NCBI RefSeq assembly: GCF_001752395.1
Contig: NZ_MKEK01000001.1
Location: 3,320,441 to 3,384,440, forward strand
Origin: Rheinheimera salexigens
GTDB lineage: Bacteria; Pseudomonadota; Gammaproteobacteria; Enterobacterales; Alteromonadaceae
DNA length: 64,000 bases
Direction of reading: 5' to 3'
Shown here: positions 41,348 to 51,651 of the stretch, one piece after another
How positions within the stretch are numbered: the stretch's first letter is position 1
Layout of the letters: the number at the start of each line of letters is the position of its first letter
Notes under the pieces: generated by a model
The model's database searches: none
What the model was told of the DNA's origin: nothing
Seen by the model: the letters and a program-made list of their open reading frames with translations, nothing else
Translations under genes and position numbers: made by a program

Positions 41348-42478
41348 ATGGCATTTAAACAAGTTCCTATCTCTGAGTTATCACCAGGAAGCTTTGTGGT
41401 ACAAGTGCTACAGCAAAGCGGTGATATTGCTGTAAAACATGCCGGCTGGGTAAGAACCGCTTCGGCAGTTGCACTATTGCAAAAAAAAGGGGTACAAGTA
41501 GTACTAATCGACCCCAGCAAGCAATTAGCCGCCGCAATTAGCCCAATTACCGACAACACTGAACCAGCAATAGCAGAAGCGCCAGCTGATCCCATACTTT
41601 TTGCTGATGAAATGCCCCGAGCAGAACGGCTAATACAACAAAGCCAACAGGTACAAAGCCATGTTTTAGATGCAGCTAAACACGGCAAGATGATTGATCT
41701 TAGCTTAGTGCATGAAGTCAGTGCGGGCATCTCCGATTCTATTGCCCGTAATCAAGATGTGTTGTTATTTTTAATCCGCATGGCCGAGCAAAGTGATGCA
41801 TTACTGCAACATAGTATCAATTGTGCCATCTACATTGCTGCTTTTGCGCGCCACCTAAACTTGCCAATTGATAAAGTGCAGGCATTAATTACGGCTGCGT
41901 TATTGCATGATATTGGTAAAGCAAGTTATGCCGAACCGTTGCAGCAAGCGGATCATTTAACCATTTCTAAAACGTTGAAATTACTGCAAAAACATCCACA
42001 TTTAGCCGGTGTAGTCTCATTGTGGATCGGCCAGCATTGTGCCCACTTAGATGGCTCTGGTCATCCTAAAATGAGTAGTTTGCATATTGATCATGGCAGT
42101 AGGATGCTTGCGATTGTCAATAACTATGAAAAATTGACTTCGCCACAACAGGGTAAATTTGGCCCGCTAACGGCATCAAGACAATTATTACAACAATCAC
42201 CTCAGCAATTAGACTCAACTTTATTACAGCAGTTTATTAAGTGTATTGGCATTTACCCACCGGGATCAGTGGTCAAATTAAGTAGTGGAAAGTTAGCATT
42301 AGTATTAGAAAATAATGTTAAAAAGCCATTATTACCTAAAGTAAAATTGTTTTATCACAGCGTCCACCAGCATCATATTCCGGTAAAAGTAGTCGATTTA
42401 GCCAAACAGCAAGATGAAACCATCGAGGCTTGTATAGATTTAAAACATTATAATTTAGATATTAAAAACTACCTTTAA
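41348..42478 (+). CDS. DUF3391/HD-GYP domain protein with degenerate active site
   Basis: 376 aa. An N-terminal DUF3391-like stretch (about 1-60) is followed by an HD-GYP domain (about 140-300). HD187-188 is kept in LLHDIGK, but the HHExxDGxGYP motif reads HCAHLDGSGHP (230-240), so the second histidine, the glutamate and the tyrosine are changed. The later D of IaDxyDaLts is N (AIVNNYEKLTS). HD-GYP proteins hydrolyse cyclic di-GMP; the lost metal ligands suggest that this one is inactive or altered, perhaps a c-di-GMP receptor. It is transcribed alone. Confidence 0.85.
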   Translation: MAFKQVPISELSPGSFVVQVLQQSGDIAVKHAGWVRTASAVALLQKKGVQVVLIDPSKQLAAAISPITDNTEPAIAEAPADPILFADEMPRAERLIQQSQQVQSHVLDAAKHGKMIDLSLVHEVSAGISDSIARNQDVLLFLIRMAEQSDALLQHSINCAIYIAAFARHLNLPIDKVQALITAALLHDIGKASYAEPLQQADHLTISKTLKLLQKHPHLAGVVSLWIGQHCAHLDGSGHPKMSSLHIDHGSRMLAIVNNYEKLTSPQQGKFGPLTASRQLLQQSPQQLDSTLLQQFIKCIGIYPPGSVVKLSSGKLALVLENNVKKPLLPKVKLFYHSVHQHHIPVKVVDLAKQQDETIEACIDLKHYNLDIKNYL

Positions 42479-42532
42479 CTTCTATTCTTAACCCACTATT
42501 TAACCGCTAGCTATTTAACTGTGAGCATTTCT

Positions 42533-43369
42533 TTAACCCTGGGTCCAGCTTGATAATGCGGCCATACTAAATAGCGTATTGCCATATTCCAATAGCACAA
42601 ATTGCGCGGTAATTTCTTTAATTTTAATATCTGCCGTGACCCATTGGTTTTCTTGTAAGGTTTTACCATTCACCTTTACCCAACGTTGCCGAGCTGCCGT
42701 AGCATAAACATGGGCTTCAAAAGCAATACTGGGTATGCTCTGCCTTATAGTAACTGCAAGCTCACTAACATCGGCAGCCGGCGCCTCGGTCAAGCTGCGA
42801 GTTGGCTTTGAATTGTGATTAGCATTATTATTTTCTGTTGCTCGCAACGCTGAAGAAAACTTATCACGCAGTGCAGCAGAAATCTCTACCTCTGTTGTTG
42901 CAGGTGTAGCTGCAGCTGTTGTTACGGGTGTTGTTACTGAATTTTTTTCTGGCGTAGGCGCGGTAACGGTCACTATCGCGGCCTGGGTTTTAAAACTGTC
43001 TGCTTTAAAACTGTCGGTTGTAACGGCTGGGGGTTTATTGGCTAAGGCGCTTATATTTTCTGCAGGCTTTTTTTGAGCTAAAGGCTCTGTGCTGATGTCT
43101 GCTGTTAGCTCTTGGCTAGCTAGTGCTGCCAATATTTGTTCAGGCTCCGCCTCTGCTGCGGGTATAGTCGTTGTAGCTAACGGTACTGATGTTGTTGTTG
43201 ATGATGATGTTACTGCTGATTTTAATACTAAAAAGTAGCCGCCAGCAGCCCCTACCATTAAGGCCAACACTAAGCCTAATACTAGCGCTATAGTCCGCCA
43301 AAGATTGCTGTTTTGTGCTTCAGCCGGTCTGGGTTGTTGCTGTTTTAACGCATCCATTAGAATTGACAT
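42533..43369 (-). CDS. gspB: GspB-like general secretion pathway protein
   Basis: 278 aa. A short cytoplasmic tail (MSILMDALKQQQ) is followed by one membrane helix (about 25-50) and a long low-complexity Thr/Ala/Pro linker (about 55-200). The C-terminal GspB-type domain contains HVYATAARQRWVKVNGKTL and IKEITAQFVLLEY. In type II secretion GspA/GspB help place the secretin in the cell wall. It lies 42 bases after the GspA/ExeA-like ATPase gene. No other gsp gene is in the window. Confidence 0.88.
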   Translation of the reverse strand: MSILMDALKQQQPRPAEAQNSNLWRTIALVLGLVLALMVGAAGGYFLVLKSAVTSSSTTTSVPLATTTIPAAEAEPEQILAALASQELTADISTEPLAQKKPAENISALANKPPAVTTDSFKADSFKTQAAIVTVTAPTPEKNSVTTPVTTAAATPATTEVEISAALRDKFSSALRATENNNANHNSKPTRSLTEAPAADVSELAVTIRQSIPSIAFEAHVYATAARQRWVKVNGKTLQENQWVTADIKIKEITAQFVLLEYGNTLFSMAALSSWTQG

Positions 43370-43411
43370 AGTGACCCTTGATAGTGACCCTTGATTGTTG
43401 CCGGTAGCTAA

Positions 43412-44335
43412 TTATTTTTGTAACAGGGGTAACAGTATTACCGCTAAACTAAAGCCAAGCACTATAGCCGAACAACCTAGCAACGGCCAGAACCAACTGG
43501 GCAACTTAGCCTGCTGCACCGAATCAGTCAGAGGTAAAGTTTCACTGGCGGCGCGTAACACTAATTTCTCATTTACTAACGCTTGTTGTTGGCTATAAGC
43601 CGCTAGTAATGCTCTATCTGCCATTAAATTTACTAAGCGCGGAATACCGCCACTAAGTTGAAATAATTTTTTTATCGCGCTATTTGTAAAGATGGGCCGT
43701 TCACAACCTGCCACTTTTAAGCGATAACTTAAATACTGCTGTACTTCATGTTGATTAAGCGGCAACAAATGATAGCGCGCAGTAATACGCTGGGCTAGCT
43801 GGCGTAAATCATTGCGTTTTAGTAATTGCTGTAATTCTGGCTGACCAATTAATATGACCTGGAGTAATTTACGGGTATTGGTTTCTAAATTGGTTAGTAA
43901 TCGAAGCTGTTCTAATACTGCGGGTTGTAAATGTTGGGCTTCATCAATAATCAGTAAGGTTTGTTTGTCTTGTTGATGATTCTTTAATAACCGAGTTTTA
44001 ATTTTATCACCCAGTAGCTTTAAACTGGCATCCGACTTTTTATAACGGATTTTTAATTCATCACAAATAGCGGCTAATAACTCTAACTCCGATAACGTAG
44101 GATTAAGAATAAAGGCCACTTCAGCGCTATCATCTAACTCTTGTAATAAACAACGCGATACCGTGGTTTTACCGGTGCCAACCTCGCCGGTTAATAACAC
44201 AAAGCCCCCCGCATCCCCTAGGCCATAGCGCAAATGCGCTAATGCCTCGGCGTGGCGCGGACTTAAATAGAGAAAATCTGGATTAGGCGCAATTGAAAAA
44301 GGTGCGCTGGTTAAGCCGAAAAATCCGGTATACAT
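43412..44335 (-). CDS. ExeA/GspA-like AAA ATPase
   Basis: 307 aa. The N-terminus YTGFFGLTSAPFSIAPNPDFLY is followed by Walker A GEVGTGKTT (about 50-58) and Walker B LLIIDEAQ (about 127-134). A C-terminal membrane helix lies at about 284-305. It matches the ATPase part of Aeromonas ExeA, but the protein stops soon after the membrane helix and lacks the periplasmic peptidoglycan-binding part of the roughly 547-aa ExeA. MshM-type ATPases are another possibility; the gspB partner favours GspA. Confidence 0.85.
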   Translation of the reverse strand: MYTGFFGLTSAPFSIAPNPDFLYLSPRHAEALAHLRYGLGDAGGFVLLTGEVGTGKTTVSRCLLQELDDSAEVAFILNPTLSELELLAAICDELKIRYKKSDASLKLLGDKIKTRLLKNHQQDKQTLLIIDEAQHLQPAVLEQLRLLTNLETNTRKLLQVILIGQPELQQLLKRNDLRQLAQRITARYHLLPLNQHEVQQYLSYRLKVAGCERPIFTNSAIKKLFQLSGGIPRLVNLMADRALLAAYSQQQALVNEKLVLRAASETLPLTDSVQQAKLPSWFWPLLGCSAIVLGFSLAVILLPLLQK

Positions 44336-44414
44336 GCTGCTTCCTAGCGGTTAAGTCACTGCAATTTGTTACAACAACGCTATAATGGCAAAAAAATAGC
44401 TAACAGGAAAGCCA

Positions 44415-45653
44415 ATGCAAATTTATCTGGTTGGGGGCGCAGTACGCGACACACTTTTAAACTATCCGTTCACTGAGCGTGATTGGGTGGTGGTCGGCGC
44501 AACGCCTCAACAGCTTTTAGATTTAGGCTACCAACAAGTTGGCAAAGATTTTCCGGTTTTTCTTCATCCTAAAACTAAAGAAGAATATGCACTGGCACGT
44601 ACTGAGCGTAAAAATGGCCAAGGCTATACCGGCTTTGCCGTATATGCCGATCCCGATGTTACACTAGAACAAGATTTAATGCGTCGCGATCTGACTATAA
44701 ACGCCATTGCCAAGCATCAAAATGGCCAGTTGGTTGACCCTTTTGGCGGCGTTAACGATATTAAAAACAAAGTATTACGCCATGTTTCCCCTGCTTTTAG
44801 TGAAGATCCGCTTCGGGTATTACGTGTCGCCCGCTTCTATGCTCGATATGCCCATTTAGGCTTTACCGTGGCCGACGAAACCTTAAATTTAATGCACGAT
44901 ATTAGCCAAAGCGGCGAGCTTAAGACTATTAGCCCTGAGCGTATTTGGGTTGAAACCGCCAAAGCTTTGCAAGAACGTACGCCTGACGCCTTTATTAGCG
45001 TATTACAGCAAACTTCAGCACTAGAGCAATTGATGCCTGAAGTTGCGGCATTATGGGGCGTGCCGCAACCTGAAAAATGGCATCCAGAAATTGATACCGG
45101 TATTCATACCTTACTAGTGTTACAGCAAGCCGCTAAACTAAGCCAACGGCTGGATATCCGCTTTGCGGCGGTTGTTCATGATGTCGGTAAAGGGGCTACT
45201 AATCCAGCAAACTGGCCTGCCCACCATGGCCACGATCACAGCGGTTTAAAATTAATTGAACAATTATGCCAACGTCTACGAGTGCCCAATGACTGTAAAG
45301 ATTTAGCCTTACTGGTCTGCAAGTATCATCAAATTATTCACAACGCCCTTGAGCTAAAACCGGCCACCGTGCTTAAAATGTTTAATAGCATTGATTTATG
45401 GCGCAAGCCAGAGCGGTTAAATGCCATATTATTAGCATGTACCGCCGACTTACGTGGTCGCACTGGTTTTGAACAAGCGCAATATCCACAAGCGGAATAC
45501 TTAACTTATTTAGCCAAGGCGGCAAGTAAAGTAAATGCTCAAGAAGTAATGGCAAAAGGTATTACTGGCGCCGATATTAAACCAGCCTTACAACAGCTGC
45601 GTTTAGAGGCGCTAACGCTGGCTAAACAACAATGGTCTGCTGAAGCGGGCTAG
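44415..45653 (+). CDS. cca: Multifunctional CCA-adding enzyme
   Basis: 412 aa. Cca adds or repairs the 3' CCA of tRNAs. The class II nucleotidyltransferase motif is present ([12 protein letters not shown] then ERDWVVVG), with [18 protein letters not shown] residues near 90 ([16 protein letters not shown]) and [13 protein letters not shown]. An HD domain (VVHDVGKG near residue 255) marks the gammaproteobacterial multifunctional type with phosphatase/phosphodiesterase activity. AGGAAAG precedes the ATG. uppP lies just downstream, as in E. coli, but in the opposite direction. Confidence 0.96.
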   Translation: MQIYLVGGAVRDTLLNYPFTERDWVVVGATPQQLLDLGYQQVGKDFPVFLHPKTKEEYALARTERKNGQGYTGFAVYADPDVTLEQDLMRRDLTINAIAKHQNGQLVDPFGGVNDIKNKVLRHVSPAFSEDPLRVLRVARFYARYAHLGFTVADETLNLMHDISQSGELKTISPERIWVETAKALQERTPDAFISVLQQTSALEQLMPEVAALWGVPQPEKWHPEIDTGIHTLLVLQQAAKLSQRLDIRFAAVVHDVGKGATNPANWPAHHGHDHSGLKLIEQLCQRLRVPNDCKDLALLVCKYHQIIHNALELKPATVLKMFNSIDLWRKPERLNAILLACTADLRGRTGFEQAQYPQAEYLTYLAKAASKVNAQEVMAKGITGADIKPALQQLRLEALTLAKQQWSAEAG

Positions 45654-45727
45654 ACGATAAGTCTTAGCTCCGGCCCAAACAGGCCATTGCACTTATAATT
45701 AAGTCTGTTTGTAAATGCCTTGCCGCA

Positions 45728-46528
45728 TTAGACGCCGTTTAATACGGCAATTAATAATACCCCTAGCAATAAACGGTAAATAACAAACGGCAACATACCC
45801 ATGCGATTTATCACTTTTAAAAACAAATGAATGCAAATTAAGGCACTAATAAAAGATAAGCCGGTGCCTAATAATATGGCATTCACATCGTAATTTGCCG
45901 GTGTAGAAAGCAACTTCAGGCCTTGATAACCACCGCTTAAAATAATAATCGGAATAGATAATAAAAACGAAAACCGCGCAGCACTAATTCGGTCTAAACC
46001 TAACATTAACGCAGCCGTCATCGTAATACCCGAGCGCGAGGTACCAGGTATTAACGCCACAGCTTGGGCAATACCAATTAATAATGCTTGGCGCCAGGTT
46101 AAGCTCTCCATAGTTTGAATTTGTTTTGCTTTAGCATCGGCAAACCACAGTGCTAAACCAAAAACGATAGTGGTAATAGCAATTACATAAGGCGAGCGTA
46201 AATACAGTTCGATTAAATCAGCAGCAAACAAGCCAGCTAAACCAGCGGGTATCGTGGCTAATATTACCCACCACGCTAGTTTGCTATCAGTACTATGTTG
46301 GCCACCTAACGACTTAACCCAACCCACGGTTAAATTGGCGATATCTTGACGAAAATATAACATCACCGCAAATAGGGTCCCGACATGCACGGCAACATCA
46401 AACACAATACCTTGATCTTGCCAACCAAAAATAGCAGACGGTAAAATAAGATGGGCAGAGGAAGAAATAGGTAAAAACTCGGTTATGCCTTGAATAATCG
46501 CAAGGATAATAACTTCTACTGTACTCAC
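45728..46528 (-). CDS. uppP: Undecaprenyl-diphosphatase
   Basis: 266 aa membrane enzyme (BacA) that recycles undecaprenyl diphosphate for cell-wall synthesis; it confers bacitracin tolerance when abundant. [16 protein letters not shown] near the N-terminus and [18 protein letters not shown] in the second half are the two conserved catalytic motifs. The frame extends to a TTG at 46543, but GTG 46528 has GGAG nine bases upstream and overlaps the folK stop as GTGA, so it is chosen. It is the last gene of folB-folK-uppP. Confidence 0.95.
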   Translation of the reverse strand: MSTVEVIILAIIQGITEFLPISSSAHLILPSAIFGWQDQGIVFDVAVHVGTLFAVMLYFRQDIANLTVGWVKSLGGQHSTDSKLAWWVILATIPAGLAGLFAADLIELYLRSPYVIAITTIVFGLALWFADAKAKQIQTMESLTWRQALLIGIAQAVALIPGTSRSGITMTAALMLGLDRISAARFSFLLSIPIIILSGGYQGLKLLSTPANYDVNAILLGTGLSFISALICIHLFLKVINRMGMLPFVIYRLLLGVLLIAVLNGV

Positions 46529-47019
46529 TGCAGATGACTCCAATCAAATGGCACTGGCCATAATTTTTGCGCTTTAGCATAGTTTTGCCATAACTCGGCA
46601 TAGGTTTGCTGGGTAAGGGGATGAATTTGCTCAGGGGCAATTTCGGCTAATGGCCACAATACAAAGGCATTTTCAGTTATTTCTGCACGCGGCAATTGCA
46701 CCGGTTGCTGACAAATTAACGAATCAAAAGTTAGCAAGTCTAAATCTAACGTTCGACCACTAAAGCGCTCAGCGGTACGATCGCGGCCATATTGGTCTTC
46801 AATGTGTTTAAACAGAGTTTTACACTCAGCTATAGATAACGTAGTCGTCGCACCGACCACTAAATTATAAAAACTATCGCCACTAAAACCAACCGCTTCA
46901 CTTTCATAAACCGATGATAATTGCAAAGCACCTAAATGTTGCTGTAAGGCGCTTACACCTTGGCGAATATGATAGTCACGATTCATATTGCTACCCACGC
47001 TAATATAAATTAGCGCCAT
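46525..47019 (-). CDS. folK: 2-amino-4-hydroxy-6-hydroxymethyldihydropteridine pyrophosphokinase
   Basis: 164 aa. FolK transfers pyrophosphate from ATP to the pterin in folate synthesis. Signatures include [15 protein letters not shown] at the start and [20 protein letters not shown] (signature R-x-LDLDLL) near residue 80-98. It overlaps folB by one base (TAATG) and uppP by four bases, so translation of all three is coupled. Confidence 0.95.
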   Translation of the reverse strand: MALIYISVGSNMNRDYHIRQGVSALQQHLGALQLSSVYESEAVGFSGDSFYNLVVGATTTLSIAECKTLFKHIEDQYGRDRTAERFSGRTLDLDLLTFDSLICQQPVQLPRAEITENAFVLWPLAEIAPEQIHPLTQQTYAELWQNYAKAQKLWPVPFDWSHLQ

Positions 47020-47417
47020 TAGCCGTTACCTCTTACGACGGCGATGTCCACAGTTTCACTGCATTCAGTAGCACTGCGGATAATAGTCACACCTACGGTT
47101 TGGGCATCCGATAATGCATCTGGTTTACAAACAGTGACTTTAACGCTGAGCGTAGCAAACTCAGTCAGTAACAAATTTGCAACTTGCTCGGCCACCGTTT
47201 CAATTAACTCAATCGGTTTAGCGGTAACAAATTGCTTTATGCGCTCTGCTATAATGGCGTAATCTAATGCCTGACGAATATCATCATTCGCCGCTGCAAT
47301 ACGAATATCGGTACTTAGCTCTAAATCGATTAATAAGCGCTGTTGAATATTTTTTTCCCATTCATAAACGCCAATTACCGTATTAATTTGTAGCTGTTTT
47401 ATAAAAACTATGTCCAT
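47019..47417 (-). CDS. folB: Dihydroneopterin aldolase
   Basis: 132 aa. FolB makes the hydroxymethyl pterin used by FolK, so the two adjacent genes catalyse consecutive steps. MDIVFIKQLQINTVIGVYEWE matches the E. coli N-terminus. The active-site region LDYAIIAERIKQFV and KPDALSDAQTVGVTI follow. The frame opens five codons earlier (47432), but ATG 47417 gives the family start. It is divergent from plsY. Confidence 0.94.
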   Translation of the reverse strand: MDIVFIKQLQINTVIGVYEWEKNIQQRLLIDLELSTDIRIAAANDDIRQALDYAIIAERIKQFVTAKPIELIETVAEQVANLLLTEFATLSVKVTVCKPDALSDAQTVGVTIIRSATECSETVDIAVVRGNG

Positions 47418-47554
47418 TTGGTTAATCCGCATTGCGTTATTTCTGGTTTCAGGTAGGCTGGTCGGATAGGTAAAAGCGTTAAAAGCCTATACTGTGCTAG
47501 CTGAAAAGCAAGTCGCAATCTTAACGTAAAAACTGGTGTTGAGGAACCGCATTA

Positions 47555-48160
47555 ATGACCCCGCTGATAGGAATTATGCTGCTTGGTGCTTACTTGTGCG
47601 GTTCTATCTCGTCTGCAGTGCTGGTTAGTCAGTTGTTTGGTTTACCCGATCCTCGCAAACATGGTTCAGGTAATCCTGGTGCTACCAATGTATTACGCTT
47701 AGGCGGTAAGTTACCGGCTAGTTTAGTTTTAGTGTTTGATTTACTTAAAGGCACTATCCCTGTTTGGGGCTCATACTTTTTAAATATCGAACCTTTCTAC
47801 CTTGGCTTAGTCGCTGTAAGCGCCTGTATCGGCCACATTTTCCCTATCTTTTTTGGTTTTGAAGGCGGCAAAGCCGTTGCTACTGCTTTTGGTGCCATGT
47901 TACCTATCGGCTTAGATTTAGGCGGTTTATTATTTGCCAGCTGGATATTATTAATTGGTATAACCGGCTATTCATCTTTAGCGGCCATTATTACGGTTAG
48001 TTTGGCCCCACTGTTCACTTGGTTTATTAAACCCCTGTATACCGTGCCGGTTTCTATGCTGAGCATTCTGATTATCTTGCGCCACCACGAAAACATCGTC
48101 CGCTTATGGCGTGGTAAAGAAAGCAAGGTATGGGATAAAACTAAACGCATTCGCGAATAG
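47555..48160 (+). CDS. plsY: Acyl-phosphate:glycerol-3-phosphate acyltransferase PlsY
   Basis: 201 aa with five membrane segments. PlsY makes lysophosphatidic acid from acyl phosphate and glycerol-3-phosphate, the step before PlsC. Conserved motifs: [31 protein letters not shown], and [25 protein letters not shown] precedes the ATG. It converges on tsaD. Confidence 0.96.
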   Translation: MTPLIGIMLLGAYLCGSISSAVLVSQLFGLPDPRKHGSGNPGATNVLRLGGKLPASLVLVFDLLKGTIPVWGSYFLNIEPFYLGLVAVSACIGHIFPIFFGFEGGKAVATAFGAMLPIGLDLGGLLFASWILLIGITGYSSLAAIITVSLAPLFTWFIKPLYTVPVSMLSILIILRHHENIVRLWRGKESKVWDKTKRIRE

Positions 48161-48222
48161 TTTCAGCTTTATGAAACATTTAGATTTTGCACTAAATCTT
48201 AAATAGTTAAATAGTTAAATAA

Positions 48223-49236
48223 CTAAATTGGCGGCAAATCCTGCATCGGCCAACGCGGTGTTACGCCTATAGTTAAATCTTGCTGTTGGCCCGCGGCTAA
48301 GCGCTGATAACCGGCAAAAGCAATCATGGCGCCATTATCTGTGCAAAATTCTTTGCGCGGATAAAACACTTCACCGCCAAAACGGTTTAATAACAGCGTT
48401 AACTGCTCACGTAAAGACGTATTGGCACTGACACCGCCGGCAATCACTAAGCGTTTGTAACCCGTTTGCTCTAACGCGCGTTTGCATTTAATGACTAAGG
48501 TATCCACCACCGCTTGTTGAAATGACGCTGCAATATTCGCCTGCACTTCTGGGCTATTACCTTCTTTAGCAATCACATTAGCAGCAGAGGTTTTTAAACC
48601 ACTAAAGCTAAAATCTAAGCCAGGTCTGTCAGTCATGGGGCGTGGAAAACGATATTTTTTGGCATCGCCTTGCAGGGCTAATTTCGCCAATAATGGCCCA
48701 CCTGGATATTCTAAACCCATTAACTTAGCCGTTTTATCAAAGGCTTCACCGGCTGCATCGTCAATAGATTCGCCCAGTAATTGATACTGACCAATGCCTT
48801 CAACCGCCACTAATTGGGTATGGCCGCCAGAGACTAATAAAGCTAGAAATGGAAACCCTGGCGCATTCTCTTCTAGCATAGGCGCTAATAAGTGCCCTTC
48901 CATATGATGCACTGCTAATGCTGGTTTTTGCCATGCCATAGCTAACGAGCGGCCTATAGTGGCGCCAACTAATAAGGCTCCGGCTAAGCCAGGGCCTGCA
49001 GTATAAGCCACGCCATCAATGCTAGCAGCATCACAATTAGCCTCTGCTAACGCTTGTTTAATTAACGGAATGGTTTTACGAATATGATCACGAGAAGCAA
49101 GCTCAGGCACCACGCCGCCATAATCAGCGTGAATAGGAATTTGGCTATAAAGTACATGGCTGAGTAAACCTTGCTCACCATCATAAATAGCAATACCGGT
49201 CTCATCGCAAGAAGTTTCGATACCTAAAACTCGCAT
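48223..49236 (-). CDS. tsaD: tRNA N6-adenosine threonylcarbamoyltransferase
   Basis: 337 aa. TsaD, with TsaB/C/E, makes the t6A37 modification of ANN-decoding tRNAs. [17 protein letters not shown] opens the ASKHA fold, and the iron ligands are in [10 protein letters not shown] (HxxxH). [13 protein letters not shown] and [13 protein letters not shown] complete the family pattern. It is divergent from rpsU, the standard gammaproteobacterial order. Confidence 0.97.
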   Translation of the reverse strand: MRVLGIETSCDETGIAIYDGEQGLLSHVLYSQIPIHADYGGVVPELASRDHIRKTIPLIKQALAEANCDAASIDGVAYTAGPGLAGALLVGATIGRSLAMAWQKPALAVHHMEGHLLAPMLEENAPGFPFLALLVSGGHTQLVAVEGIGQYQLLGESIDDAAGEAFDKTAKLMGLEYPGGPLLAKLALQGDAKKYRFPRPMTDRPGLDFSFSGLKTSAANVIAKEGNSPEVQANIAASFQQAVVDTLVIKCKRALEQTGYKRLVIAGGVSANTSLREQLTLLLNRFGGEVFYPRKEFCTDNGAMIAFAGYQRLAAGQQQDLTIGVTPRWPMQDLPPI

Positions 49237-49323
49237 CTGTGTCTCAAATTGGGTAAAATAGCCGTATATTATATCGTTTCTACCGCTATAGAGCTAGAGA
49301 TCAGATTTAGATCGCAGAATCCC

Positions 49324-49353
49324 TTTACATCGCCCCGCCTTTTTGCGTAAAAT
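49324..49353 (+). promoter_or_regulatory. Putative sigma-70 promoter of the rpsU-dnaG-rpoD operon
   Basis: TTTACA (49324-49329) and TAAAAT (49348-49353) are 18 bases apart, 62 bases upstream of the rpsU ATG in the tsaD-rpsU divergent gap. This is the best match in the gap, by eye only. Confidence 0.4.
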
Positions 49354-49415
49354 GCTGCACCATTTTTAATACTATTGGTTCAATGATAACCAATTTGGCC
49401 TGAGGTGAGAATTTA

Positions 49416-49631
49416 ATGCCTGTAGTTAAAGTAAAAGAGAACGAACCGTTTGACGTAGCATTACGTCGTTTCAAACGCTCATGTGAAAAAGCTGGCGTTT
49501 TAGCAGACGTACGTGCAAAAGAATTCTACGAGAAGCCTACTTGGATCCGTAAGCGTAAAAAAGCTGCAGCAGTTAAGCGTCATGCTAAAAAACTGTCACG
49601 CGAAAACGCACGTCGTATCAAGCTTTACTAA
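49416..49631 (+). CDS. rpsU: 30S ribosomal protein S21
   Basis: 71 aa, highly basic, essentially the standard S21 ([20 protein letters not shown]). It is needed for initiation by natural mRNAs. A TGAGGTGAG ribosome site precedes the ATG. First gene of the macromolecular synthesis operon; hairpins follow before dnaG. Confidence 0.99.
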   Translation: MPVVKVKENEPFDVALRRFKRSCEKAGVLADVRAKEFYEKPTWIRKRKKAAAVKRHAKKLSRENARRIKLY

Positions 49632-49669
49632 GATCTGCTTAGTTAAAAGCTGCGCGAACCTTACTAATT

Positions 49670-49785
49670 AAGACTTTTTAAGTCTTCTTTTAAAGTAATC
49701 TTTTTAAATAAAGCTTACTTTAAAGTAAAATAGTATCGCACAAGCCGACATCTGCATACCGTGCTCGCAAGGCACGGTTTGTCTT
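49670..49785 (+). terminator. Two hairpins between rpsU and dnaG (internal terminator region)
   Basis: AAGACTT/AAGTCTT (49670-49676/49680-49686) is followed by a TTTAAAGTAA direct repeat. CCGTGC/GCACGG (49759-49764/49772-49777) follows, then TTTGTCTTTTT, about 25 bases before dnaG. E. coli has an internal terminator at this point that sets the high rpsU to dnaG ratio; the same role is inferred. Confidence 0.65.
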
Positions 49786-49811
49786 TTTCTGAATAACTGT
49801 GAAGGAAAAAG

Positions 49812-51566
49812 GTGGCCGGACAAATCCCAAGACAATTTATCGATGACTTACTAGCCCGCACCGATATAGTCGAACTTATAGATCACCGTGTACCGTTAAA
49901 AAAAACCGGTAGGAATTATGCCGCCTGTTGCCCATTCCATAGCGAAAAATCACCGTCTTTTACCGTAAGCCCAGATAAACAGTTTTATCATTGTTTTGGC
50001 TGTGGTGCTAACGGCAATGCTATAAGCTTTTTGATGGAATTTGAGCAACTTGAGTTTGTTGAAAGTATTGAGGAATTAGCCCAGCTACATCATCTTGAAA
50101 TTCCTCGAGAACAAAGTATTCATCCGCAACGCCCAGCAGCCCAAGCCGATGATTACAGTTTAATGCAGCAAGCAGCTGACTACTATCAACAACAGTTACA
50201 ACAACATCCTGATAGCCCTAGCGTCAAAGACTATTTAGCTCAACGTGGTATTAACCAGCAAACGATGGCTGATTTTGCTATTGGCTATGCACCTGATGGC
50301 TGGGACAATATATTAAAACGGCTTAGCCCAAGTAATAACAAGCCACTACGCGAACAACTGGTTGAACTACGTTTAATTAATCGCAGTGATAGCGGCCGTG
50401 AATACGATTTTTTCCGCCAGCGTTTAATGTTCCCTATCCGAGATCGTCGCGGCCGAGTTATTGCTTTTGGTGGTCGTATTTTAGGTGATGGCACACCCAA
50501 ATATTTAAATTCACCTGAAACCCGATTATTCCATAAAGGCCGTGAATTATATGGCTTATATGAAGCGCGGCAACAACCAGGACATTTAGAGCAAGTCTTG
50601 GTGGTTGAAGGCTATATGGATGTGGTTGCGTTAGCAGAGCAAGATATTCGCTTTGCTGTAGCCTGCTTAGGCACTGCGACTACTAGCGACCATATGCACA
50701 CTTTATTTCGTTACACGCCAAGAGTGGTATGTTGTTATGACGGCGACCGTGCCGGTTTAGATGCCGCATGGCGCGCACTACAAAGTGCCCTGCCGCAACT
50801 AAAAGACGGTGTAGAGTTAAATTTTGTATTTTTACCCCAAGGTGAAGATCCGGATTCTTTAGTGCAAAAAGAAGGCAAAACTGCCTTTTTACAGCGTATT
50901 ACTGATGCCGTACCGCTAACCCAATATTTTTTCCAGCGCTTAATCCAAGAACACAATCCAGCTACTGATGCCGGAAAATCAGCGCTATCAGTGCAAGCGA
51001 CTGAGTTAATTAAACAAATTCCTAGTGAGTTTTATCGAGAAACGCTGTTAGATAAGCTCGCTAACTTGTTGGGACAAACCCGGCAGCAGCAAAAAAAATC
51101 GACAACTAAAGCAGCGAATAAACTAAAACCTGCTAAAATTAAAATCACGCCAATGCGCCGAGCCATTGGTTTATTGCTGCAGTACCCCAACTTAGTAAAT
51201 ATAATGCCAGATGCACCTGAACTGGCACACAGTAATATCCCTGGTATAGGCTTATTACTTTCTTTACAACAAAGACTGCAACAGCAGCCGTCACTGACAA
51301 CAGCGCAATTATTAGAACACTGGCGAGATTTACCTGAACATAATATTTTGCTAAAACTGGCGTCATGGCAGCACCAAATTGAACCTGAACAGTTGTCACA
51401 AGAGTTTGTAGACACTTTTCACTCAATTGAAGACCAATATCTACAACAAAGGCTTGAAGCCCTTGAACGCAAAGACAAGCTAGAACAGCTGTCAAAAGTA
51501 GAGTGGCACGAATACAAATTACTGTTACAAGCGCTGAAAAGCAAAAAACCAAAGCTTGCGACCTAA
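49812..51566 (+). CDS. dnaG: DNA primase
   Basis: 584 aa. DnaG lays RNA primers for replication. The zinc-binding N-terminus has C40-P-F-H43 and C61-F-G-C64. The core includes GFGGRIL-type GGRILGDGTPKYLNSPET, and the TOPRIM motif VVEGYMDVVAL is near residue 268. The C-terminal helicase-binding domain is rich in L and Q. The start codon is GTG with AAGGAAAAAG upstream, consistent with low expression between two abundant proteins. Confidence 0.97.
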   Translation: MAGQIPRQFIDDLLARTDIVELIDHRVPLKKTGRNYAACCPFHSEKSPSFTVSPDKQFYHCFGCGANGNAISFLMEFEQLEFVESIEELAQLHHLEIPREQSIHPQRPAAQADDYSLMQQAADYYQQQLQQHPDSPSVKDYLAQRGINQQTMADFAIGYAPDGWDNILKRLSPSNNKPLREQLVELRLINRSDSGREYDFFRQRLMFPIRDRRGRVIAFGGRILGDGTPKYLNSPETRLFHKGRELYGLYEARQQPGHLEQVLVVEGYMDVVALAEQDIRFAVACLGTATTSDHMHTLFRYTPRVVCCYDGDRAGLDAAWRALQSALPQLKDGVELNFVFLPQGEDPDSLVQKEGKTAFLQRITDAVPLTQYFFQRLIQEHNPATDAGKSALSVQATELIKQIPSEFYRETLLDKLANLLGQTRQQQKKSTTKAANKLKPAKIKITPMRRAIGLLLQYPNLVNIMPDAPELAHSNIPGIGLLLSLQQRLQQQPSLTTAQLLEHWRDLPEHNILLKLASWQHQIEPEQLSQEFVDTFHSIEDQYLQQRLEALERKDKLEQLSKVEWHEYKLLLQALKSKKPKLAT

Positions 51567-51651
51567 TGCTGCTGGCTAGAAAAGCCGCAGTTTGCTATAA
51601 TCACTAGTTCGCAATTTTACATTAATCAACATTGGTGGAAGATACGTCTCT

